Of a DNA stretch of 64,000 nucleotides, positions 1 to 7,616 are shown one piece after another (position 1 is the first letter of the stretch; each line of letters opens with the position of its first letter). Made by a program: the position numbers and the translations under genes. The notes beneath the pieces were generated by a model, which was not told where the DNA came from, did no database searches, and worked only from the letters and a program-made list of their open reading frames with translations. The DNA lies in contig CP090855.1 in NCBI GenBank assembly GCA_041879425.1, positions 1,674,001-1,738,000 on the forward strand, in the 5' to 3' direction. Source of the DNA: Vibrio pomeroyi. Its GTDB lineage: Bacteria > Pseudomonadota > Gammaproteobacteria > Enterobacterales > Vibrionaceae.

Positions 1-2
1 CG

Positions 3-566
3 ATCCGAAGTATTGAACCTGATTTAGTGCTATTGGACTTGATGCTTCCAGGCATGAGCGGCGCGCAGATCTGCCGTCAGGCTCGTGAGTTTTACAATGG
101 CATGATCTTAGTGCTCACAGCTTCTGCCGATGAAATGAGTGAGGTCAGCTTATTCAAGTTTGGTGCGGATGATTATGTTGCCAAACCGATTCGTGGCCAT
201 GCCTTATTAGCTCGAATTGAAGCGTTATTGCGTCGAGCTGCGCCTGCTGCAAAAGCGCAAGAAACCGCGGCTGAAAAGCAGTGCGATATTGTCATCAATA
301 GTTCGGCTCAAAGTGCCACCTTGTATGGGCAAAACCTCAAGCTTACCTCTGCTGAGTTTGAAATCTTAAACCTCCTTGTGAATAACATCTGTCAGGTCGT
401 GACTCGAGATCAGTGTTGTCAGCTATTCAGAGGGATCGATTACGCGTTTAACGACCGCTCGATTGACATGCGCGTTTCTGGTTTACGCCGCAAGCTGCGA
501 ATTCACGCAAAAGACAAACAGCTGATCCGCACGGTTCGCAACAAGGGGTACATGCTGGTTGCGTAA
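3..566 (+). CDS. OmpR/PhoB-family response regulator, RstA-like, 5' end cut by the window
   Basis: The reading frame is open from base 3, so the true start lies outside the window. The visible part begins just before the phosphorylation site of a receiver domain (LVLLDLMLPGMSG, the Asp after LVLL) and continues through the conserved DDYVAKP lysine loop. A winged-helix Trans_reg_C domain follows, with the typical LTSAEFEIL and the C-terminal RRKLR...RTVRNKGYML signature. It should be a DNA-binding regulator phosphorylated by the kinase encoded directly downstream. Domain order and the RstB-like partner suggest an RstA-type system. The stimulus and targets cannot be read from the sequence. Confidence 0.93.
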   Translation: MRSIEPDLVLLDLMLPGMSGAQICRQAREFYNGMILVLTASADEMSEVSLFKFGADDYVAKPIRGHALLARIEALLRRAAPAAKAQETAAEKQCDIVINSSAQSATLYGQNLKLTSAEFEILNLLVNNICQVVTRDQCCQLFRGIDYAFNDRSIDMRVSGLRRKLRIHAKDKQLIRTVRNKGYMLVA

Positions 567-597
567 GTTCATTACTGCGAAACTGCGCTCGGTTTCG

Positions 598-1908
598 ATG
601 TTTGCTCGTTTGTACCTTGGCATTGTGACGGGAATGTCGGCAACGATATTTTTGTTTTTGAACCTTGGTGAAGGGCACATGCGAAGAACCGAGATTGAAA
701 CCTTCCTCAACGACGGTATCTACTTTGCTGAGCAGTACACTCGCCAACATAATCAAGAAAACTCACTCTATAAAGAACTCGATAGAACAGGCTACCAACA
801 ATTTTATATCTTCAATTTACGCCTGTTGGAGAATTGGTCGGGCGAAGCGCCTTGCCAACGATGTGAGCTGTACACCACCTTAAATGGTGTGCCGATTTAT
901 CTGAGTGACAACAATCTTTATTCGGCAGTCTTTCAGTTGCCGAATTCTCGATTTAGCTTTGCATTCAGTGAGGTAGGGGATTTCTTCTCTCCCGAGATTG
1001 AATGGTATGAGGATTCAGAAAGGCACTTCCTAATAGGGTTGTTACTGGCTGTCATTGTGGCGATTGGAGCAAGTGTTTACTTACCTGTGAGGCGTTTTCA
1101 AGAAAGAATAGAGCTGTTAGTCGAGAAGCAAAAACAGTTCGGTAAGGGCAAGCTCAGTACCCGTTCGGAGTTGGACGAGATTCATCCTGTGTCTGATTTG
1201 GCGAGCAGTTTTAACTTCATGGCTGAAGAGATTGAAAGCAAGGTGAAACAGAGTCATATCTTCGCTCAAGCTATCCCTCATGAAGTGCGTACGCCGTTGA
1301 GTCGTATTCAGTTGGCGACTGATATTTTAAGAAGGGGAGCACCGGAACATCATCAAGCGCTTTTTGACGATATTGATACCTACATTGAGGATATCAACGA
1401 CCTCACATCAGAAATTATCATGTTGTCGAAGCTGAACGTTATGGATAACTCCTTCTTTGAACTGGTAAAAGTGAGAGCTAGCCTGCTTGAGTACTGTCTA
1501 GATAGGATTCGCTATTCGCAGTTGGATAACGTGACCTTCGATTCTAAAGTTCAGCAAGAAAGCACGATAAAATGTGATTGCTCAATGGCGCGCTTGGTGT
1601 TTGATAACATTCTTAAGAACGCAGGCAACTACACCCAAGACAAAGTGTGGATGACGCTCGATGAGAACTCAGAAAACTGGCTGGTGGTGATTGAAGATAA
1701 TGGTTCTGGGATCCCAGAAGAGCGACGTGATGAAGTGTTTCTTCCGTTTTCTCGTTTAGATTCAAGTCGAACATCGGCAACGGGTGGATTGGGATTAGGT
1801 CTTGCGATTGCTCTATCGGCCGCTAAAAAGCTCTCTTGGGATATTAAAATTGACGACAGTAACCATGGTGGAGCAAAGTTCAGTATCGTAATACCTAAGA
1901 CCGTATAA
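598..1908 (+). CDS. Sensor histidine kinase, RstB-like
   Basis: This is an inner-membrane sensor kinase. It has an N-terminal membrane segment (IVTGMSATIFLFLNL), a periplasmic domain with a Cys pair (PCQRC), a second membrane segment near LIGLLLAVIVAIGA, HAMP-like sequence, a dimerisation box with the phospho-accepting His in PHEVRTPLSR, and an ATPase domain with N box (DNILKNAGN), G1 (EDNGSGIP) and G2 (GGLGLGLAI). I chose the ATG at 598, which aligns with the start of RstB-type kinases. A TTG at 559 would overlap the regulator by 8 bases and has AAGGGG upstream, so it remains possible. It forms an operon with the upstream response regulator. Confidence 0.9.
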   Translation: MFARLYLGIVTGMSATIFLFLNLGEGHMRRTEIETFLNDGIYFAEQYTRQHNQENSLYKELDRTGYQQFYIFNLRLLENWSGEAPCQRCELYTTLNGVPIYLSDNNLYSAVFQLPNSRFSFAFSEVGDFFSPEIEWYEDSERHFLIGLLLAVIVAIGASVYLPVRRFQERIELLVEKQKQFGKGKLSTRSELDEIHPVSDLASSFNFMAEEIESKVKQSHIFAQAIPHEVRTPLSRIQLATDILRRGAPEHHQALFDDIDTYIEDINDLTSEIIMLSKLNVMDNSFFELVKVRASLLEYCLDRIRYSQLDNVTFDSKVQQESTIKCDCSMARLVFDNILKNAGNYTQDKVWMTLDENSENWLVVIEDNGSGIPEERRDEVFLPFSRLDSSRTSATGGLGLGLAIALSAAKKLSWDIKIDDSNHGGAKFSIVIPKTV

Positions 1909-1999
1909 CTGGGCGCTTTAAGAGTTGCTTACGTTCTAGGTTCCAGATCCTAGGTTTTAGATTCTAAGTCCTATGCTCTAGGTTTATCTTCGTAAAATG

Positions 2000-2030
2000 A
2001 AAAAGCCACGGTCGAATACCGTGGCTTTTT
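2000..2030. terminator. Bidirectional intrinsic terminator
   Basis: There is a 13-bp perfect stem, AAAAAGCCACGGT (2000-2012) with ACCGTGGCTTTTT (2018-2030), around a 5-base loop, with A and T tracts on the two sides. It can stop both the kinase transcript and the convergent acetyltransferase transcript. Confidence 0.9.
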
Positions 2031-2072
2031 AGTATGCTCATTTTCCAAGAGGTGAGTGCTTAAGACGTAATG

Positions 2073-2603
2073 CTAAGAGCGGTGAAGTCCGTAAATAGCA
2101 TGGTCAACGATACGACCATTTAAGTTCTCATTGCGCGTGATGATGCCTTCTAAAGTGAAATGTAAGCGCTCACATACCTTGCGACTGCTTTGGTTGCCCG
2201 TTGCGGCAGATATCTCGACCTTTTCCATATCTAACTCATTGAAAGCAATATCAATCAGCTTCGCGACCACGCGGGTAACAATCCCCTTTCCCTGATACGT
2301 TTCAGACAGCCAATAACCTATCGTGACTTTCTGCTTATTGTGGTCAATGGTGTTGAAGCTGCAGTTACCGACGATATTATCTTTATACACAATCGCACAG
2401 GTCATGCTTTGGCCTTCTGCGTAATCGTGCAGCGAGCGCTGGATGAAGATCCTAAAATCTTGCTCGGTTTTGCAATGCGGTGGCCACACAAGCCATTGGC
2501 TTAGGTACTCATTCTGGCTTTGTGAGATCTCTGCGTAATGAACAGCGAAACTCTCTTCAACCAATGCGATGGATAGTTCGTCATCAATAACTGTCTTAAA
2601 CAT
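2073..2603 (-). CDS. GNAT-family N-acetyltransferase, RimJ/RimL type
   Basis: The 176-residue protein matches the length and pattern of RimJ/RimL-like acetyltransferases, which move an acetyl group from acetyl-CoA to an amine on a protein or small molecule. The acetyl-CoA region is visible as GYWLSETYQGKGIVTRVV, a Q/RxxGxG/A-like P-loop, followed by the usual NxxSxxVxERLxF element (ATGNQSSRKVCERLHF) and a final HAIYGL. An AGGAAAG ribosome-binding site lies just before the ATG. The gene stands alone. Its substrate cannot be predicted. Confidence 0.88.
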   Translation of the reverse strand: MFKTVIDDELSIALVEESFAVHYAEISQSQNEYLSQWLVWPPHCKTEQDFRIFIQRSLHDYAEGQSMTCAIVYKDNIVGNCSFNTIDHNKQKVTIGYWLSETYQGKGIVTRVVAKLIDIAFNELDMEKVEISAATGNQSSRKVCERLHFTLEGIITRNENLNGRIVDHAIYGLHRS

Positions 2604-2701
2604 GTCTTTCCTTTTCTTATGGCTGCTGATTTTAGTGAATCTTAGTCGGCAGGATATAATGTCGCATGATTTTTAATATGCAACCATTTGTAGCACGGAA
2701 T

Positions 2702-2730
2702 TTTCGTGATACGTTAGTTCTATCACGAAA
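2702..2730. promoter_or_regulatory. Perfect 10-bp inverted repeat upstream of the HD-GYP gene
   Basis: TTTCGTGATA (2702-2711) and TATCACGAAA (2721-2730) are exact reverse complements separated by 9 bases, about 100 bases before the HD-GYP start. No T tract follows, so an operator is more likely than a terminator. I recognise no cognate regulator. Confidence 0.5.
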
Positions 2731-2829
2731 CTCATTAAACCTTACAATAGTTGTGTATATAATCATTAAGTATGCATTAGTATTGGCGGCCTAAATATAT
2801 AAAAACTATAAAAAAGCTAGGCTTAATTA

Positions 2830-4095
2830 ATGAATCAACATTGCCAGGACGTGACCGTAGACCTAAGGAAGGCTCTATTTGGTATTGCTAAGGCGCTTGA
2901 TAACGTCGGTTTCGAAAGCAAAAATCATGGACAGAGGGTGGGTTACATCGCTTATCGATGTGCTCTGAGCGTGGGATGGGAAGAAGAACAAGCGCAACTT
3001 GCGTTCTCATTGGGGTTAATTCACGACTGCGGTGTCTCGCAAATTGATGAGCAACGTAGTTTGGTTTCAGGGTTCATTCCTGACTCAAGTTACCACCATT
3101 GTCAAAAGGGTTACCAAATACTAAAAGAGTGCCCAGTCCTTTCTATATTCGCTAAGCCAGTGCTTTATCATCACACCCCTTGGGTTGAGTTAAAGGCTAT
3201 TCATATTAGCGAGTTGGAAAAAGAGCTAGCAGCCATTGTGATGTTGGCCGATAGGGTCGACTACTTGTATGGCATCACTTCTTCAGATCGTTATGGAAAC
3301 CTCACACCCGATGGCAAAGCGAGCATCATTGAACGCTTGACTGAACAAGCGGATGAGATGTTCGAATCCAACCTTGTGCAACACATGTGTGAATTGGTCG
3401 ATTTGGATGATTTCTGGTTCTCGATGGAGATCCCTTATATTGAAAATATGAGGGATAACTTTGAACCTGTGCCATTCTTCTCCCAGCAAATGTCGTTGGA
3501 TGAGACGGTCGCCTTCGCTGAGTTTATTGCCAATGTTGTGGATACCAAGAGCTCGTTTACCTTTAAGCACTCTTTGAAGGTAGGGCAGCTCTCTGAATAC
3601 CTTGCCAAGCAGATGGGTTATTCGTACACCACTCAGCGTAAACTCTATTTAGCGGGCTTGGTTCATGATATCGGTAAACTGCAAACCCCTAACGACATTC
3701 TGCATAAGCCGGATTTACTTACTGAAGAAGAGTATTGCTGCATTAAACGTCACGCTACGGACACTCGATTCGCTCTGCAAGAGCTATTCAGTTCTCCTCA
3801 GGTTTGCCAGTGGGCATCTAATCACCATGAAAGGTTAGATGGCTCGGGCTATCCAATGGGCAAAACGGCTGAAGAGCTGGATCAACCGAGTCGAATCGTC
3901 GCTGTGGTCGATGTATTCCAAGCGTTGACTCAGTCTCGCCCTTATCGTGCAGGCATGACGCTAGAACAGACGATGGCTATTTTGACGGACCACGTTGATA
4001 ACTTTAAGTTGGATAGAGAAGTGTTTGAGTGCCTTAAAAAACACGCGCAATACTGCTTTGAATTATCGACAGATAAAAGAATGTACGCATTTTAG
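2830..4095 (+). CDS. HD-GYP domain cyclic-di-GMP phosphodiesterase
   Basis: The protein has 421 residues. The C-terminal half is a canonical HD-GYP domain: a His-containing first helix (FKHSLKVGQL), the HD pair in LVHDIGKLQTP, the downstream HH in SNHHERLDGSGYP (the GYP motif) and the usual DVFQALTQSRPYR. HD-GYP enzymes hydrolyse cyclic-di-GMP to pGpG or GMP in the cytoplasm. The N-terminal half also contains an HD-like segment (LIHDCGVSQ, later YHHTPW), so this is a two-HD protein of the kind common in Vibrio. No signal peptide or membrane segment is seen. It is a single gene, possibly under the inverted repeat at 2702-2730, and ends before a bidirectional terminator. Confidence 0.93.
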   Translation: MNQHCQDVTVDLRKALFGIAKALDNVGFESKNHGQRVGYIAYRCALSVGWEEEQAQLAFSLGLIHDCGVSQIDEQRSLVSGFIPDSSYHHCQKGYQILKECPVLSIFAKPVLYHHTPWVELKAIHISELEKELAAIVMLADRVDYLYGITSSDRYGNLTPDGKASIIERLTEQADEMFESNLVQHMCELVDLDDFWFSMEIPYIENMRDNFEPVPFFSQQMSLDETVAFAEFIANVVDTKSSFTFKHSLKVGQLSEYLAKQMGYSYTTQRKLYLAGLVHDIGKLQTPNDILHKPDLLTEEEYCCIKRHATDTRFALQELFSSPQVCQWASNHHERLDGSGYPMGKTAEELDQPSRIVAVVDVFQALTQSRPYRAGMTLEQTMAILTDHVDNFKLDREVFECLKKHAQYCFELSTDKRMYAF

Positions 4096-4167
4096 TGCCA
4101 GTGAGTCTTTTAGATGTGTGATTCCCTAAATCACGCTTGATGAAAAATGACTTAATGCCAGAAACAG

Positions 4168-4195
4168 AAAAGCGATAGTCGAGGCTATCGCTTTT
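4168..4195. terminator. Bidirectional intrinsic terminator
   Basis: AAAAGCGATAG (4168-4178) pairs with CTATCGCTTTT (4185-4195) around a 6-base loop, between the convergent HD-GYP and PTS genes, with T residues to 4197. Confidence 0.88.
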
Positions 4196-4259
4196 TTAAT
4201 GGGGGTTTTCAGGAGATCAACATCAGTAAGAACTAAAGGTTAAGACCTAAAAATAGAAG

Positions 4260-4709
4260 CTAGTAGCGCTTTAAGATCTCGATGATCGCTTGCTCAGTTT
4301 CCGCTGCGATAATGGCATCAATGTCGTCATCATTTTGGAACAACTCTGATAGCGCCATAATCGTATGGATGTGGCTATCTGAGTCCATCGCCGCCAGAGT
4401 AATTGAAAGATAAACGTCACCGTTGTCTTCCGACTCTAAATCAACCCCCTTCTTGAATACTGTCACTTGCAGTGATGCTTCGTTCACACCATCTTCAGGA
4501 CGAGCATGAGGCATCGCAATCTTTGGCGCTAGAACATAGTACGCGCCGATGTCCTTGTGCTTTTGCTTGATAGCTTCAACATAGCTTGCTTCAATTTTGT
4601 TGCTTGCTAGCAGTGTTGAACATGTCACATCAATCGCTGCATCAACCGTCAGGTTCTCTTCAGAGTTGATGATAACGCCTTGGTTACCAATTAAATCGAA
4701 TAGGCTCAT
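4260..4709 (-). CDS. PTS EIIA component, mannitol/fructose/ascorbate type
   Basis: This is a soluble phosphocarrier that takes phosphate from HPr and passes it to EIIB. The family phosphorylation site is visible as IAMPHARPED, with the active His near residue 68. At about 149 residues it is a normal length for a single EIIA domain. I chose the internal ATG at 4709, because it gives an ATGA overlap with the stop of the upstream EIIC gene and starts the typical MSLFDLI sequence. The upstream codon at 4721 is less likely. It is the last gene of the IIB-IIC-IIA operon. The sugar is not certain; an ascorbate-like acid sugar is suggested by the EIIC family. Confidence 0.9.
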   Translation of the reverse strand: MSLFDLIGNQGVIINSEENLTVDAAIDVTCSTLLASNKIEASYVEAIKQKHKDIGAYYVLAPKIAMPHARPEDGVNEASLQVTVFKKGVDLESEDNGDVYLSITLAAMDSDSHIHTIMALSELFQNDDDIDAIIAAETEQAIIEILKRY

Positions 4710-5962
4710 GAAACAATCCACCCTAGAATCAGACCAACTACACCGAAGTCGAAGTCAGCAAATGTTGTTGCTTCAAGACCAAGGCCACCTAGAACTGGAA
4801 GCAGTAGCATTGGTAGGAAAGAGATACATAGGCCTTGCGTGAATGAACCTAGAACCGCACCACGTAGACCGCCAGTTGCGTTACCGTAAACGCCTGCTGC
4901 ACCACCTACGAAGAAGTGAGGAACAACGCCCGCTACAATGATTGTCCAGCCAAGTGCGCCTTGAACTGCCATTGCTAGTAGACCAGCAGCGAAAGAACAA
5001 AGGAAACCGATAAGTACCGCGTTTGGCGCTACAGGGAATACCATTGGGCAGTCTAGAGCAGGTTTCGCACCCGGTACTAGCTTGTCAGAGATACCTTTAA
5101 ATGCAGGAACGATTTCAGCAATCAGCATCTTCACACCTTGCAGTACGATGTAAACACCGCCGGCAAACACAAGAGACTGCATGAAAGTGAACACTACCCA
5201 ATTTTGACCATTCGAAACGGTTTCTACAAAGTCACCGCCAGCAACAATAGAAGCAAACATGAAGAAGATTGCCATTGTTGTTGCTACTGCTACAGGTGTA
5301 TCACGTAGGAACATTAGGCTCTTTGGTACGTTGATGTCTTCTGTTGATTTAGACGTGTCACCGAACTTGCTACCAATGTAACCAGACACTAAGTATGAGA
5401 ATGTTGAGAAGTGACCCATCGCCAGTTGATCGGTACCCATCACTTTCTCTGTGTATTTTTGAGCAAGTGCAGGCATGATAACCATCAATGAACCCACAAT
5501 GATCGAGCCAATCGCAACTAGAGCCGTGCCTTGAATGTTCGCTGTAGACAGGATTACTGCTACTAGCATAGACATGAACATTGTGTGGTGACCCGTTAAG
5601 AAAATATATTTTAAAGGTGTTAAACGAGCCAATAAAATATTCACAACGAATGCGAAGAACATAATAAGTGCCATTTCGTAGCCGAATGCTTCTTGTGCTA
5701 GAGCCACAATTGCTTCGTTATTTGGAATAACACCACTTACGCCGAATGCTTCAGTAAATACCACTGAGAAGTTATTTAGAGCGCCAACAAGAGCACCTGC
5801 ACCAAAACCTAAAATTAGGAAACCCATTACGGTTTTAATGGTGCCTTTAAGAATGGTAGAAATATCGGCTTTCTGAGCAACTAGGCCAATGAAAGCAATT
5901 AAACCTACCATGATCGCTGGCTCTTTTAATAAGCCGAGCATGAACTCGAAAAAGTTTTGCAT
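4706..5962 (-). CDS. PTS EIIC permease, UlaA/SgaT ascorbate family
   Basis: This 418-residue, highly hydrophobic inner-membrane protein has about ten or more membrane segments. Hallmarks of the UlaA/SgaT family are visible: the N-terminal FxLxLLxxPAIxVGLIAxIGL region, GFLILGFGAG, the LTPLKYIFLTGHH motif, and the later AEIVPAFKGISDKLVPGAKPALDCP segment. In this family EIIC carries an acidic sugar such as L-ascorbate while EIIB phosphorylates it. It sits between the EIIB and EIIA genes with tight spacing. No ulaD/E/F-type catabolic genes are adjacent, so the substrate could be another sugar. Confidence 0.92.
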   Translation of the reverse strand: MQNFFEFMLGLLKEPAIMVGLIAFIGLVAQKADISTILKGTIKTVMGFLILGFGAGALVGALNNFSVVFTEAFGVSGVIPNNEAIVALAQEAFGYEMALIMFFAFVVNILLARLTPLKYIFLTGHHTMFMSMLVAVILSTANIQGTALVAIGSIIVGSLMVIMPALAQKYTEKVMGTDQLAMGHFSTFSYLVSGYIGSKFGDTSKSTEDINVPKSLMFLRDTPVAVATTMAIFFMFASIVAGGDFVETVSNGQNWVVFTFMQSLVFAGGVYIVLQGVKMLIAEIVPAFKGISDKLVPGAKPALDCPMVFPVAPNAVLIGFLCSFAAGLLAMAVQGALGWTIIVAGVVPHFFVGGAAGVYGNATGGLRGAVLGSFTQGLCISFLPMLLLPVLGGLGLEATTFADFDFGVVGLILGWIVS

Positions 5963-5972
5963 AATTTTGACC

Positions 5973-6242
5973 TTACATGAAAGTTTTTAGTTGTTCTTCG
6001 ATTGCTGCTTTGTCAAAAATATTTTTAAGGCTGATGATGTTCTCTTTACCAGCGTCTTTTAGTTGGTTTGCAACGTCTGTCGCTGCTACCCAAATGTCGG
6101 CATTGCTTGATGCAGAAGATGATAGATCTTCGTGATCAACTTCTGCTTCAAAACCAATTTTCTTAGCGACTTCTTTCACTGCCATTTCCATCATTAGAGA
6201 AGTACCAAGGCCGTTACCGCAAACTACAAGAATCTTTTTCAT
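5973..6242 (-). CDS. PTS EIIB component, UlaB/lactose type
   Basis: This 89-residue cytoplasmic phosphocarrier starts MKKILVVCGNGLGTS, the standard EIIB loop with active Cys8. It receives phosphate from EIIA and donates it to the sugar bound by EIIC. It is the first gene of the operon, 10 bases before EIIC. The promoter region upstream contains a 15-bp inverted repeat and a CRP-like site, so control by both a local regulator and carbon status is likely. Confidence 0.93.
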   Translation of the reverse strand: MKKILVVCGNGLGTSLMMEMAVKEVAKKIGFEAEVDHEDLSSSASSNADIWVAATDVANQLKDAGKENIISLKNIFDKAAIEEQLKTFM

Positions 6243-6332
6243 AATATTTGTCTCAATTGGATTTTAGGGGTTGAGAAACTTCGTTCTCTTATTGTGTGAG
6301 AGCATAGTAATGGAAATATTCAGATTTCAATA

Positions 6333-6375
6333 AGATCTCCATCACAAAGCTAAAATGAGATTGTGATAGAGATCT
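6333..6375. promoter_or_regulatory. Large inverted repeat, likely operator of the PTS operon
   Basis: AGATCTCCATCACAA (6333-6347) and TTGTGATAGAGATCT (6361-6375) are reverse complements at 14 of 15 positions, around a 13-base spacer. The repeat lies about 90-130 bases upstream of EIIB, between the CRP-like site and the gene, where a class II CRP promoter would start transcription. Confidence 0.55.
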
Positions 6376-6398
6376 CGTTAATTTGCAGTAAAGATCCA

Positions 6399-6420
6399 GA
6401 GTGAGACTTTGATCAAATTT
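6399..6420 (-). promoter_or_regulatory. CRP-like site upstream of the PTS operon
   Basis: On the minus strand the core reads TTTGATCAAAGTCTCAC, close to the CRP consensus TGTGA-N6-TCACA with AT flanks (about 15 of 22 positions by eye). CRP control is expected for a PTS operon. Not experimentally supported. Confidence 0.45.
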
Positions 6421-6526
6421 AACTTTTCACTCGAATATGCAACGTATTTTATTGAGAAAGGAAGGCTTAATTAATTTTGACGCTAGGGTATAAATATTTA
6501 GAGGCTTTATTGCAGATAATGAGTAA

Positions 6527-7012
6527 TTAATCGTATCGACCGTAGTCAGTAAGCATTTTCTTAAGCATGCTATTAACGTCTTTGGTCTTTTTATTTCTTT
6601 TCGTTAACTGACTAAGCGAAGTCGGTTTTGGCGCGGCAACATTTTCACTGTCGACGTCTTCAGTTTTATCTTTCATTTTTTGTACTGCAGGCAATAGCAT
6701 TCTAATTTCTTCATTATTAGCATTGGTCAGTACAACAATATTTTCAGATTCAACTTGAGTAATGGTTAATATTCCGTGTTTAACAGATTCAACCTTTTCA
6801 CCAATCATAATTGACTCAGGTGCAACAGAACGATCGGTAAGTTGACCTGTACGTAATTTCGCCGCACTGATAGCGCGGATATTTCCGGTGTTTTCAAACG
6901 CGACAATAACAGTGTAGGTATTATAATATTCAACTACTGTCACATAGCCGTGTCTATTTGTTTTGAATCTAGCTCCATTGTTCATGTCGTGCGGAGCTTC
7001 CATTTTCTTCAC
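6527..7012 (-). CDS. Hypothetical protein with homing-endonuclease-associated repeat-like domain
   Basis: The protein has 161 residues. Residues 16-61 (RFKTNRHGYVTVVEYYN...FENTG...LRTGQLTDR) closely resemble the accessory domain of T-even and related phage HNH homing endonucleases, where the pattern is TNxYGxxxVxEYxNxxxVxVxFxxTG with a final RxGxxKxP. A second, degenerate copy may occupy residues 68-110. No HNH or GIY-YIG catalytic motif is present, and the tail is charged and lysine-rich. The GTG start at 7012 is preferred because AGAGGA lies 5 bases upstream; ATG at 7003 has no well-spaced site. The gene stands alone, upstream of the PTS operon and in the same direction. A DNA- or RNA-binding role is inference. 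Confidence 0.75.
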   Translation of the reverse strand: MKKMEAPHDMNNGARFKTNRHGYVTVVEYYNTYTVIVAFENTGNIRAISAAKLRTGQLTDRSVAPESIMIGEKVESVKHGILTITQVESENIVVLTNANNEEIRMLLPAVQKMKDKTEDVDSENVAAPKPTSLSQLTKRNKKTKDVNSMLKKMLTDYGRYD

Positions 7013-7310
7013 GTGTTTCCTCTCTTAGTATCGATGGCTGTTATATCTAATCAGCTCTATTAGTATTTTGTAGATATTATTTGGTGAGATACCTACAAAG
7101 TATATACGCATCTAAAGTTAAGATGAATCTTGAAGTCGTGGGAAATGAGGTAGAGCACAGAAAACTGCTAATAATCACACAGAATTAACCGAGAGGTTAC
7201 GCTCATGCGCTTAAGGACTTAACATTCGAAATTCAACCTTATACAGATTGTTTACAGTTTTTGAAGCACGAAAACGACGACAAACAATACGTTTTGTTTA
7301 ATCCTTGACC
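7013..7310. other. Intergenic region without a clear gene
   Basis: I see no convincing ORF or RNA here. It contains the promoter of the minus-strand homing-domain protein and an AT-rich short palindrome around 7279-7300 (AAACAA...TTTTGTTT) just before the PurR-like site. Confidence 0.4.
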
Positions 7311-7326
7311 GCGCGATCGTTTGCGT
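7311..7326. promoter_or_regulatory. PurR-like operator upstream of the nucleoside transporter
   Basis: GCGCGATCGTTTGCGT matches the palindromic PurR consensus ACGCAAACGTTTGCGT at 13 of 16 positions, including the whole right half. It sits next to a TTGACC (-35-like) at 7305-7310. This predicts repression when hypoxanthine or guanine is abundant. Confidence 0.6.
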
Positions 7327-7330
7327 TAAA

Positions 7331-7352
7331 AAATGTGATGAAAGTCTCACTT
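7331..7352 (+). promoter_or_regulatory. CRP-like site upstream of the nucleoside transporter
   Basis: The core TGTGATGAAAGTCTCAC with AAA and TT flanks matches the CRP consensus at about 16 of 22 positions. It lies 5 bases after the PurR-like operator. A -10-like TATACT at 7360-7365 is too close for a standard class II promoter, so the exact start site is unclear. Confidence 0.5.
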
Positions 7353-7396
7353 AACTGTTTATACTTCTCTTCCGGTTTTAAGCCGGTGCTTAGCCA

Positions 7397-7470
7397 ATAC
7401 AAGCCGTCACATGGATATGTGAATGACCCCACGGACCGGACCAGCTACGTTCCACTGCTTGTATAAGGTG
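7397..7470 (+). promoter_or_regulatory. Candidate structured leader RNA (riboswitch-like)
   Basis: ATACAAGC (7397-7404) pairs perfectly with GCTTGTAT (7457-7464), closing a 52-base domain. Inside it a hairpin CACAT-GGAT-ATGTG (7408-7421) is extended by GT/AC pairs, and a weaker GGAC/GTTCC pairing is possible at about 7433-7454. The closing stem ends exactly where the ribosome-binding site AAGGTG (7465-7470) of the following small ORF begins, so folding could set access to that site. I do not recognise a known riboswitch class. The role is inferred from layout. Confidence 0.45.
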
Positions 7471-7478
7471 ATTTTTAC

Positions 7479-7598
7479 ATGAACAACTCGTTGTTACAGT
7501 CGCTAACTCTGTTAGCTCCTTCATCGCGTAGCGTTTTGCTTGCGGTTCTTTGTCCTGTTCCTTTGATGTCATTTGCTTGGCTCATGTTCACTCTATAA
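7479..7598 (+). CDS. Small hydrophobic leader ORF (39 codons) upstream of the nucleoside transporter
   Basis: An ATG at 7479 opens a 39-codon frame ending in TAA at 7596-7598. AAGGTG lies 8 bases upstream, a good ribosome-binding site. The predicted peptide begins MNNSLLQSLTLL and is rich in Leu, Val, Ala and Met with one Trp and one Cys, so it could enter the membrane. It ends 18 bases before the transporter ATG, whose own AGGA lies at 7607-7610. The closeness suggests translational coupling or an attenuation leader. No homologue is recognised; the good start site and tight spacing are the evidence. Confidence 0.45.
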   Translation: MNNSLLQSLTLLAPSSRSVLLAVLCPVPLMSFAWLMFTL

Positions 7599-7616
7599 GG
7601 ATTACTAGGACACATT

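Noticed and set aside
1928..1984. Several CTAGGTT/CTAAGTC-like repeats after the first kinase gene.
   Set aside because: They are short and degenerate, without a fixed period; common in Vibrio intergenic DNA.
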